Source: Chloracidobacterium sp. (GTDB lineage: Bacteria; Acidobacteriota; Blastocatellia; Pyrinomonadales; Pyrinomonadaceae). Taken from it: DNA of 64,000 nt. Below the pieces are notes generated by a model, which searched no databases, was not told where the DNA came from, and saw only the letters and a list, made by a program, of their open reading frames with translations. The position numbers and the translations under genes are program-made. Shown one piece after another: positions 51,511-59,540 of this stretch. The stretch is from positions 1,734,501 through 1,798,500 of the forward strand of contig JADJWP010000002.1 in assembly GCA_016716305.1 (NCBI GenBank), in the 5' to 3' direction. Every line of letters begins with the position of its first letter. Position 1 is the first letter of the stretch.

Positions 51511-53523
51511 TCAGCTGTGATCGATCTCGCCGCCGATCCTGCCGTGATAGATCTCGGAACCTGTGGCTTTGAATTCGGCAGCCTTTTCTGACATACCGAC
51601 GGCGAGCGCCTTTTCTGCCTCGACACCTTGTTTTTCGGCGTATTCGCGAACGTCCTGAGTGATCTTCATCGAGCAAAAATGCGGGCCGCACATTGAGCAG
51701 AAATGGGCGAGCTTTGCGCCCTCGGCAGGCAGTGTTTCGTCGTGAAACTCCTTTGCCTTTTCCGGATCGAGCCCGAGATTGAACTGATCTTCCCAGCGGA
51801 ACTCGAAGCGGGCTTTGGAAAGGGCGTTGTCACGATACTGCGCTCCCGGATGGCCTTTTGCCAGATCGGCGGCATGAGCGGCTAGTTTGTACGTGATCAC
51901 ACCTTCCTTTACATCCTGTTTGTTCGGCAGGCCGAGATGTTCCTTCGGCGTTACGTAGCAAAGCATCGCGGTGCCGAACCACCCGATCATCGCAGCGCCG
52001 ATGCCGCTCGTTATGTGGTCGTAGCCGGGTGCGATATCGGTCGTCAGCGGCCCGAGCGTGTAGAACGGAGCCTCACCGCATACCTCGAGCTGCTTGTCCA
52101 TGTTCTCCTTGATCAGGTGCATCGGCACATGGCCCGGTCCCTCGATCATCGTCTGACAATCCATCTCCCACGCGATCTTGGTCAACTCACCTAGGGTGTC
52201 CAACTCGGCAAACTGAGCTTCGTCGTTAGCGTCCGCGATAGAACCAGGACGCAGGCCGTCGCCTAAACTGAACGCGACATCATAGGTCCGCATGATCTCG
52301 CAGATCTCTCTAAACCGTGTGTATAAGAAGCTTTCTTCGTGATGCGCGAGGCACCATTTCGCCATGATCGAACCGCCGCGGCTGACGATTCCCGTCGTGC
52401 GTTTCGCTGTCATCGGAATAAAGGGCAGACGAACGCCCGCGTGGATCGTAAAATAGTCAACACCCTGCTCAGCCTGTTCGATCAGCGTGTCGCGATAGAT
52501 CTCCCAGGTCAGGTCTTCGGCCCTGCCGTTGACCTTTTCGAGTGCCTGATAAATAGGCACCGTACCGATCGGCACGGGCGAGTTTCGCAAGATCCATTCG
52601 CGGGTCGCGTGGATATTTTTCCCCGTCGAAAGATCCATCACCGTATCGGCACCCCAGAGCGTCGACCACCGCATTTTCTCGACCTCTTCTTCGATCGACG
52701 AAGCGACCGCCGAGTTGCCGATATTTGCGTTGATCTTAACGAGAAAATTGCGGCCGATGATCATCGGTTCGCTCTCAGGATGATTGATGTTGCTGGGAAT
52801 GATCGCACGGCCGCGGGCAACCTCATCGCGGACGAATTCCGGCGTCACGAACTCGGGGATCGAGGCTCCGAATGACTCGCCTCTATGTTGGTGCAAGAGC
52901 GAACTGCGATCGCTTCTCTCGGCGATGCCGGCAAGACTCGATCGTTCCGAATGCCCTAGATTTTCACGGATAGCAACATACTCCATTTCGGGCGTGATGA
53001 TGCCCTTGCGAGCGTAATACATCTGCGTCACGCATTGTCCGGACTTAGCGCGGAGCGGAGCACGGCGAAGGCCGGGGAATTCTTCCAGGGCCCCGCGTTC
53101 ATTCGCCTTTGCGATCTCCTCGGCACCCTTCGTCAAATAGCCATTGTCCTGAGGCAAGATCGCGCGCCCCTCGTATTCTTCAACGTCGCCTCGCGCGACG
53201 ATCCAATCTCGCCTCAACGCCGGCAATCCGTCTCGCACATCGTGGCTCGTATCAGGATCGGTCCACGGCCCGCTCGTGTCGTAAACCCGCACAGGGGGAT
53301 TTTCTTCAAGGCTTCCGTCCATGTTCTTTGACGGATTCAGCGAGATCTCGCGAAATGGCACGCGTAGGTTGTGTTTGAGTTCGTTGACAGTTGAACCGTT
53401 TGTCTCGAAGTAGACCTTGCGTGATGCGGGCAGCTTTACCTGGTCGCTGGTTTTTTGCTCAATCGTATTCTCTTCGTCACTGCCCTTACTTGCGTTTGGG
53501 CTGATCACACCATTTGCTTTCAT
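51511..53523 (-). CDS. thiC: Phosphomethylpyrimidine synthase
   Basis: 670 residues of ThiC, the radical-SAM enzyme that rearranges aminoimidazole ribotide to the pyrimidine of thiamine. The CSMCGPHFCSMK cluster motif near the C-terminus is intact, as are NFLVKINANIGNSAV, MDLSTGKNIHATREWI and LAKGHPGAQYRD. It is under a TPP riboswitch and is not followed by other thi genes. It ends at 51511, 15 bases from the secreted hypothetical gene; a 3' relic lies beyond that. Confidence 0.97.
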   Translation of the reverse strand: MKANGVISPNASKGSDEENTIEQKTSDQVKLPASRKVYFETNGSTVNELKHNLRVPFREISLNPSKNMDGSLEENPPVRVYDTSGPWTDPDTSHDVRDGLPALRRDWIVARGDVEEYEGRAILPQDNGYLTKGAEEIAKANERGALEEFPGLRRAPLRAKSGQCVTQMYYARKGIITPEMEYVAIRENLGHSERSSLAGIAERSDRSSLLHQHRGESFGASIPEFVTPEFVRDEVARGRAIIPSNINHPESEPMIIGRNFLVKINANIGNSAVASSIEEEVEKMRWSTLWGADTVMDLSTGKNIHATREWILRNSPVPIGTVPIYQALEKVNGRAEDLTWEIYRDTLIEQAEQGVDYFTIHAGVRLPFIPMTAKRTTGIVSRGGSIMAKWCLAHHEESFLYTRFREICEIMRTYDVAFSLGDGLRPGSIADANDEAQFAELDTLGELTKIAWEMDCQTMIEGPGHVPMHLIKENMDKQLEVCGEAPFYTLGPLTTDIAPGYDHITSGIGAAMIGWFGTAMLCYVTPKEHLGLPNKQDVKEGVITYKLAAHAADLAKGHPGAQYRDNALSKARFEFRWEDQFNLGLDPEKAKEFHDETLPAEGAKLAHFCSMCGPHFCSMKITQDVREYAEKQGVEAEKALAVGMSEKAAEFKATGSEIYHGRIGGEIDHS

Positions 53524-53530
53524 CGTTTTT

Positions 53531-53616
53531 CTCCCTTCGTCGGTATTATCCGCATCAGGTTTTTAGGGTAATGTTCATTAGGAACAACTCTCAGTCCCGA
53601 TACCGGAACTCCCCTG
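53531..53616 (-). promoter_or_regulatory. TPP riboswitch (THI element) upstream of thiC
   Basis: On the minus strand the two conserved THI blocks are seen: GGGGAG...GGGACTGAGAG at the 5' side, and ACCC...ACCTGATGCGGATAAT with CCGACGAAGGGAG at the 3' side. The last bases, GGGAG, are also the ribosome-binding site seven bases before the ATG, so ligand binding should hide the site and switch translation off. Confidence 0.95.
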
Positions 53617-53645
53617 AAAACTTTTGCCTGTAGAAGAATACTAGC

Positions 53646-53678
53646 AATAAAAGCGGCCGCCGTGAATACACGACGGCC
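53646..53678 (-). terminator. Terminator after the M48-propeller gene
   Basis: On the minus strand GGCCGTCG (53678-53671) pairs with CGGCGGCC (53662-53655), including one G-T pair, around an eight-base loop; a TTTTATT run follows. It lies about 25 bases past the stop at 53704 and before the thiC leader. Confidence 0.75.
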
Positions 53679-53703
53679 CGGTTTGATTCAATTGCATTTG
53701 AGA

Positions 53704-56622
53704 TCAAAAGATCACGGGACGTTCGATCGGCTTGACTTTCGTTAGGTCGATCGCGTATCCGACCTGATCATCACTAAACAGAAATAACCGTTTTCCATCG
53801 AGGCTGAATCGCGAGAATGCTAATGTGCCCTTTAGCAGAAAATCGATGACCTTGTCGCCCGTGTCGAGACTGTAGAGCGAAACATCGCCAGGAAAAGTCT
53901 CGACGACCAACTGGTTCGCTGTCGGGTTTATTGCCACCTTCGTTCCGAAGAACCGATGGCGAAGCGTCCCGTCCGAAAGCGAGTAAACCAGAACACGGCC
54001 TTGAGAATCGTTGAAGACCACCCAATCCCGTTCCGATATTCCGTTTCCGACGCTGAAGGACCCCTTGCCGGTTTCCAGCAGAAGGCTTCCGATAACTTTC
54101 CCGGCAAATGAGTCGATCACATCGATCAAGTAGTCGCCCTGCTTGTTCCCAAGTTTGTCGGCTTTAGCCTTTAATTCTGCATTCTCTTTCAATCGGGCCT
54201 TGCCCTCGTCGGAGGCGATACGCCAGAAGAGCATAAGGCGTCCCGAATAGGTGTCGAAGGAATAGCGTGGGACTGTACCCTTAAACTCGCGCGTCCAGAT
54301 CACAGTGTCTTGCATCCAGTCCCTGATCTCGAATCTGACATCGCTTTGAAGACGGATCTCGGCCTCTTCTTCGTCAGAACGTGGAGCATTCGAATTTGCC
54401 GGATTCTTGTCTTCTTTGGAGCTAGATCTGGTGCGGGTCAACAGAAACCTTCCGTATTGACGAACACCATGCTCGGAAAGTGAGCGCAATAACTGAGCTT
54501 CGCCGCTCTTGGAATTCAGTAACGCGAGGCTCGGTTTCTCGTTCTGGAATTTTGGAAAATTAGCGACACTGTTTCCTTGTGCATCGATCACGCCAGACAG
54601 AAATCCGCGTGTAAAGACCACTCGCTCTCCTGTCTTGAGGTTCCATACGCCGCCACGCGATCGCGAGGAAAGAGCGGCCCATCCAAAGTCGTCCGAAACT
54701 TCAGCGGTCTGTAGATCGCTCATCGCACCGACCGGAATATCGATAGTTGCTACATCAGTGCCTTCAAGACTCTTCTTTGCGCTGTCGTAAGTGACCTTTC
54801 GAATCAGCACTTTTCCGTTTGCTGCCTCAAACGCGATCTCGCCACTGATCACCGCTATGTCCTTTTTCATGAGCCCGGCAACGATCTCTGAACGGGAAAT
54901 ATCGAAAATGCCGGTTGCCCCATTTTGAAGCGGCTTGATCGTTACGTAGTTGGGGTCCGACGTTGATCCGACATGCTCACCACTAAATTCGAGTTTTTTC
55001 AGTCGTTTACCGGTCGGGAACGAAAAGATCCCGCCCGCTTCAAGCTTTCCGTCAGTATTTCCGATTATCCGGTTCTCGTCAATGAATGCGTACGAACGAG
55101 CGGCGATCTTCTTAAGATCACCGCCAATATCAATTTGCTTCAGAGCCCTTAAATCGACGGCGATCGCCGTATTCTCTGACTGGTCCAATGTAACGCCGTC
55201 AAGGCTAAATCGAAATCTAAATTTGTTGGAGCGGCTGAAAAGAACATGTTTTGAATCTGGTGAAAAACCGATCCTGAAAAAGTTTACGCCATTTTCGGCT
55301 TCGCTCCTGCTGCGAGAGAGCCATCTGATGTATTCGAAGACATTAAGCGGATAAAATTCCTTCTTTTCCCAAACGCGTTTACCCGATTTGGTCTCGATCA
55401 CATTGATGTTCGTTGCCTGGTCGACACATGCCAGAAAGTTGCCGTCTGGCGAAAGTCTTTCCTCCCAACAGTTTCGCCGAAGCACCAGTTCGCGAACTTC
55501 CAGAGCTTCGCTACTATTCAGATCCCATCGTTCAAATCGAAGATTGCCGGTCAATAGTACAAGCTGAGAGTCACCGACAAAATAGGCCTCAGATACTTCT
55601 TCAGCCTGGATCTGATTTGTTACCCGACCAGATTCACGATCAATTACTGTGACGGCAAAATCATCGATCACCAAAAGCCTTTTTCCATCGGCACTATATT
55701 TGAGCTTGTTTACATCGCTCCGCAGTTTCGGCTCAAGTTCCTTCCTCCACATCAAGCCGGGAAGGATCTCCGTTCGCTTTGCATCAGTGAACCGTACGAC
55801 GTCAGCCTGCCACTGAAGAAATGCGGCGTTCCCATCGGCGCGTCGTCCGGCGCGACACGTTTGCGGCAGCTGTTCTGTTGCCTTTGAGATCTCCCGCAAG
55901 CGCTTCTCTTCGGGTCTCGTATTTCCGAAAAGATCGCTGAACCAACTACCCGTCTTGCCGTCGCTTTCGGTCAAACGGTCGAAAAAAGTAAATGAAGCAT
56001 TCGGGTCGTAACCCGCCGCAACCATTGCAAAAAAGCCAAGCTTGTCGGCCTCAAGCTGTTGTTCGTTCTCATGGCCGCGGCGTGCGGGTGCACGTTTTGT
56101 TCGAGCGTTTTCGATAAGGCGATTATATTTGTCAACGATGTCTTTTCGGTCGCCGAGCGTGGAAATACCGAGGACCCTTTTCATCGCCGAAGAAATATCC
56201 TGTGCACCGTGGCGAACCGCTGCATGTCCTAATTCGTGGGCAATAACGCTTGCCAACTCGTCTTCGCTTGTTACAAAGCCAATCAATTTACGAGTAAGAA
56301 AAACGTGTCCGCCGGGGATGTTGAATGCGTTCGCTTCCGGATACTCAATTATGTGAAAGGTGTATTTCAATCCGGTGTTTGGAAACTTTTCGAGCAGCTT
56401 TGCTCCAATGGATTCGACATAAGCAAGAAGTTGCGGATCACGAATAGGTCTGAACTCCGTGGAGAGTCTCTGCAAAGTAAGCTCGCCTAGAACCATTTCT
56501 TGTTCGGGTGTGAAGATATTGTCGGTTCTCGCATTCGCAACGATCTGCGGCGGATCGCACGTTTGTCCGAACGCGAAGGAAACAGAAAGAACTACGACAA
56601 GAAACAGAACGACGGACTTCAT
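53704..56622 (-). CDS. Secreted M48 peptidase fused to a large beta-propeller
   Basis: 972 residues from ATG 56622 (MKSVVLFLVVVLSVSFAFG), a clear signal peptide; the longer frame is rejected. The peptidase domain covers about residues 30-265, with HELGH (H129, E130, H133), third ligand E191 (LEADKLG) and the upstream NAFNIPGGHVFLT. From about residue 290 to the end are WD40/PD40-like blades (KLKYSADGKRLLVID, LSPDGNFLACVD, FSPDSKHVLFSRSN and others). The fusion would place proteolysis beside a protein-binding propeller in the periplasm or outside; substrate unknown. Confidence 0.9.
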   Translation of the reverse strand: MKSVVLFLVVVLSVSFAFGQTCDPPQIVANARTDNIFTPEQEMVLGELTLQRLSTEFRPIRDPQLLAYVESIGAKLLEKFPNTGLKYTFHIIEYPEANAFNIPGGHVFLTRKLIGFVTSEDELASVIAHELGHAAVRHGAQDISSAMKRVLGISTLGDRKDIVDKYNRLIENARTKRAPARRGHENEQQLEADKLGFFAMVAAGYDPNASFTFFDRLTESDGKTGSWFSDLFGNTRPEEKRLREISKATEQLPQTCRAGRRADGNAAFLQWQADVVRFTDAKRTEILPGLMWRKELEPKLRSDVNKLKYSADGKRLLVIDDFAVTVIDRESGRVTNQIQAEEVSEAYFVGDSQLVLLTGNLRFERWDLNSSEALEVRELVLRRNCWEERLSPDGNFLACVDQATNINVIETKSGKRVWEKKEFYPLNVFEYIRWLSRSRSEAENGVNFFRIGFSPDSKHVLFSRSNKFRFRFSLDGVTLDQSENTAIAVDLRALKQIDIGGDLKKIAARSYAFIDENRIIGNTDGKLEAGGIFSFPTGKRLKKLEFSGEHVGSTSDPNYVTIKPLQNGATGIFDISRSEIVAGLMKKDIAVISGEIAFEAANGKVLIRKVTYDSAKKSLEGTDVATIDIPVGAMSDLQTAEVSDDFGWAALSSRSRGGVWNLKTGERVVFTRGFLSGVIDAQGNSVANFPKFQNEKPSLALLNSKSGEAQLLRSLSEHGVRQYGRFLLTRTRSSSKEDKNPANSNAPRSDEEEAEIRLQSDVRFEIRDWMQDTVIWTREFKGTVPRYSFDTYSGRLMLFWRIASDEGKARLKENAELKAKADKLGNKQGDYLIDVIDSFAGKVIGSLLLETGKGSFSVGNGISERDWVVFNDSQGRVLVYSLSDGTLRHRFFGTKVAINPTANQLVVETFPGDVSLYSLDTGDKVIDFLLKGTLAFSRFSLDGKRLFLFSDDQVGYAIDLTKVKPIERPVIF

Positions 56623-56826
56623 GGTGAACAATTTCTGTATTTTATGCGTTGATCGGGATAGCGAAAGGTAAAACCAAATTCGCAAGACTTTGAGACAGTT
56701 TATTCGGGAATTCGAATGTGTCAAGCTTTTCTTGGAGCTGCGAGCTTTGTGAGTTTGCAGCGACTTGTCAAGAGGGGGAAACGAACGGGTCCTCATCGAC
56801 GTCTGATATAATGGGAGGCGATGATC

Positions 56827-57984
56827 ATGAATAGTTTCGCAGTTTCAGCGTTGTTGGCTTCAGTATTATTCATTGGCTGCACAAACGCGGCGCCGTCCGG
56901 CGGCATAGAAGATGCTGTTCTCGAGACTCAGGACGGATCTAAGTTTCGAGTCGAAACGGTTGCAGCGGGACTGGAAGTGCCTTGGGGCTTCGCCTGGCTG
57001 CCGAATGGCGACATGCTTGTTACCGAACGGCCGGGCCGAGTGCGGATGATACAGAAGGGCAAGCTGCGCGATGAACCGGTTTACGAGGTACCTGACGTCG
57101 AACCATCGGGCGAGAGCGGCCTGATGGACGTTTCTATCCATCCGCAGTTCGCGGCGAATTCGTACGTATATTTAGCCTACGCCTATAACGCGGATGGCAA
57201 ACATGTGAAGGTCGTTCGATTTAAATTCGTCGCGGAGAAATTTACCGAGCCAATGGCGATCATTGAAAAGATCCCTGCGGCCCCAAACCATGCCGGAACG
57301 CGTGCACGCTTTGGACCGGACGGAAAGTTATATGTCACGACCGGCGACGCGACCGATTGGGATCTCGCACAGGACAATATGTCGCTCGCCGGCAAGACGC
57401 TCCGGCTGAATGACGACGGCAGCGTACCGAAAGACAATCCGTTTATCGGCCGCGAAGGTTACCGGCCCGAGATATTCTCGACGGGCCACCGAAATGCACA
57501 AGGGTTGGCCTGGCAGCCGGGATCGGGGCTGATGTTTCAAACCGAACACGGGCCTAGCCATTTCGAAGCCCGCGGCGGCGGGGCCGATGAGGTCAACATC
57601 GTCGAGCGGGGGAAGAATTACGGCTGGCCGACGATCTACGGCACCAAGACACAGGCAGGGCTGGAGCCGCCGCTGCTCGAATATTCGCCGGCATGTGCTC
57701 CGGCGAGCGCGGCGTTTTACAGCGGCGAGAAACTGCCGGCATTCAAGGGAAATTTCTTTTTCGGCTGCCTCCGCGGAGCCAGGTTGATCCGCGTAGTGTT
57801 GGATGGCCGAAAGGTGGTCAAGCAAGAGAATCTGCTTGTGGGAAATCTCGGCCGAGTTCGCGAGGTCGGCGAAGGTCCGGACGGTTTTCTATATCTTTCA
57901 ACCTCGAATCGGGACGGAAGGGGTTCGCCGGACAAAAACGACGACCGGATCCTACGTCTCGTCACGGTTGAAAAGACGCCTTGA
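56827..57984 (+). CDS. PQQ-dependent sugar dehydrogenase-like lipoprotein
   Basis: 385 residues from ATG 56827, which has GGGAGG eight bases upstream. The signal peptide ends at a lipobox (LFIGC, C18). The rest is a six-blade soluble-glucose-dehydrogenase/sorbosone-dehydrogenase propeller: GLEVPWGFAWLPNGDMLVTERPG, ESGLMDVSIHPQF, NHAGTRARFGPDGKLYVTTGD with the catalytic His, and YRPEIFSTGHRNAQGLAW. It oxidises sugars at the outer face with PQQ; the acceptor is not shown. A TATAAT at 56807 could serve as a -10. Confidence 0.92.
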   Translation: MNSFAVSALLASVLFIGCTNAAPSGGIEDAVLETQDGSKFRVETVAAGLEVPWGFAWLPNGDMLVTERPGRVRMIQKGKLRDEPVYEVPDVEPSGESGLMDVSIHPQFAANSYVYLAYAYNADGKHVKVVRFKFVAEKFTEPMAIIEKIPAAPNHAGTRARFGPDGKLYVTTGDATDWDLAQDNMSLAGKTLRLNDDGSVPKDNPFIGREGYRPEIFSTGHRNAQGLAWQPGSGLMFQTEHGPSHFEARGGGADEVNIVERGKNYGWPTIYGTKTQAGLEPPLLEYSPACAPASAAFYSGEKLPAFKGNFFFGCLRGARLIRVVLDGRKVVKQENLLVGNLGRVREVGEGPDGFLYLSTSNRDGRGSPDKNDDRILRLVTVEKTP

Positions 57985-57989
57985 GCTGA

Positions 57990-58598
57990 TCAGCTGTTTT
58001 TCCTCTTTTCTTGCTGCAGTTGTCGCGTTGTATGCTCGGTCACCGATTGGAACAGGTCTGCGGCGGCCGGTGTACCTAGCTTCTTTGGCATTTCGTACGC
58101 CGCATCGATCTCTCGCTGGCTGTCGGCATCGGCCGTGCGGTCAGGAAGGGTCGCTCGAGAAACGGTTAGAAGTACGCCGTTGAGAATGAACGCAAGGCCG
58201 ACAAAAAAAGCGACAAACCCTAAAACCGCCAAGAACATAAGGTCGTCTTCCTGCATGAAAAAGCTCATAAACGAGACGCCGATAGCAGCTCCGATGCCGA
58301 CACCCGAAATAATCGTCCCGTTCCGCATTCGCCGCAGACGCTTCTCTTCCGGTGATTCGAGAAACTTTTCGATCTCAGGCAATACTTCTTCGGTTACGAC
58401 GGAGAGTTCTTCCGCCGACCTTGTCTCGCGGATCTTTGCAGCGACCGCCCGCCCGATCTCGTCGCGGGCCGAGACCGCCGATGCGGTGATCGAATCCGGC
58501 GCAGCAACTGCCAAGCGGACCCGTCGGAGGTCAATTCCGCACGCTCGGCAAAACTGATTTACCTGCAGCTCTTCAATACCGCATTGCGGACAAAACAT
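57990..58598 (-). CDS. Zinc-ribbon membrane protein
   Basis: 202 residues. The N-terminus is a zinc ribbon (MFCPQCGIEELQVNQFCRACG). A charged coiled-coil-like middle (RETRSAEELSVVTEEVLPEIEKFLESPEEKRLRRMRNG) leads to two hydrophobic helices (TIISGVGIGAAIGVSFM and LAVLGFVAFFVGLAFILNGVLL). The C-terminal tail is cytosolic and polar. No function is known. It is convergent with the sugar dehydrogenase gene, with five bases between the stops. Confidence 0.85.
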   Translation of the reverse strand: MFCPQCGIEELQVNQFCRACGIDLRRVRLAVAAPDSITASAVSARDEIGRAVAAKIRETRSAEELSVVTEEVLPEIEKFLESPEEKRLRRMRNGTIISGVGIGAAIGVSFMSFFMQEDDLMFLAVLGFVAFFVGLAFILNGVLLTVSRATLPDRTADADSQREIDAAYEMPKKLGTPAAADLFQSVTEHTTRQLQQEKRKNS

Positions 58599-58650
58599 AA
58601 ATGTTCAGGTCTCCTCAGATCGTTACAACGAGTGCGACGCTGCCTAAGTT

Positions 58651-59520
58651 TCAGCCTTCTTGTTCAAGCAGCTTTTTTGCTTCCGAAAGCTCACTGAGCT
58701 GCTTTTCGTCTATCTTGGGATAGTGCAGGTTCATTGATTCCAGCTTTTTGACGATTATCTCAGACACGGCTAGCCGCGTGAACCACTTCCTGTCCGCAGG
58801 TACGATGTACCAAGGCGCGAGGTCGGTCGACGTTGCCGCGATCGCTTCGGTATAGGCGTGCATATAATCGTCCCAATGGCCGCGTTCCCTTACATCGCCT
58901 GCCGAGAACTTCCAGTTCTTTTCGGGTTGGTCGATCCTCTCAAGGAACCGCTTTTTCTGCTCTTTTCTTGAGACATTGAGAAAGAACTTTAGGATGTGCG
59001 TTCCATTCTCGGCAAGATGCTGTTCCCAATCGCGGATGTGCTCAAAGCGCTTTTTCCAAATGTCCTTGTCGCTTTTGATCTCAGGAGCCAAATGCTGCGC
59101 CTGCAGGATGACCGGATGAACCCGAACAACAAGAACTTCTTCGTAGTGCGAGCGGTTGAAAATGCCGATCCGGCCGCGTTCCGGCAGTGCTTTTTGATGC
59201 CGCCAAAGATAATCGTGCGACAGCTCTTCGTCTGACGGCTGCTTGAAAGATACGACGTGGCAACCCTGCGGATTTACGCCGCTCATCACATGCTCGATCG
59301 CGCCGTCCTTTCCCGCAGCGTCCATCGCTTGAAACACGATCAGCAGCGAATAGATATCCTGGGCGTAGAGCATGTCCTGCAGCTCGGTCATGCGCCGGAT
59401 ATTCTTTTGAAGATCCGCGACTGCGGCATCTTTGTCGTCGTAGACGCCCGTAAAATCGGTCGCGTGATCCGATAGCACCAGTTGCTCGCCTTCCTTTATC
59501 CTGAATTTGTCAATGTTCAT
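58651..59520 (-). CDS. ppk2: Polyphosphate kinase 2 family protein
   Basis: 289 residues of PPK2-type polyphosphate:nucleotide phosphotransferase, using polyphosphate to phosphorylate nucleotides (or the reverse). Walker A is FQAMDAAGKDGAIEHVMSG; the lid and Walker B regions are FNRSHYEEVLVVRVHP and LKFFLNVSRKEQKKR. The size and motifs suggest the single-domain nucleoside-phosphate form. It is co-directional with the kinase gene, 20 bases downstream of it. Confidence 0.95.
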   Translation of the reverse strand: MNIDKFRIKEGEQLVLSDHATDFTGVYDDKDAAVADLQKNIRRMTELQDMLYAQDIYSLLIVFQAMDAAGKDGAIEHVMSGVNPQGCHVVSFKQPSDEELSHDYLWRHQKALPERGRIGIFNRSHYEEVLVVRVHPVILQAQHLAPEIKSDKDIWKKRFEHIRDWEQHLAENGTHILKFFLNVSRKEQKKRFLERIDQPEKNWKFSAGDVRERGHWDDYMHAYTEAIAATSTDLAPWYIVPADRKWFTRLAVSEIIVKKLESMNLHYPKIDEKQLSELSEAKKLLEQEG

Positions 59521-59540
59521 GATTTCGTGCTCACATCTCG

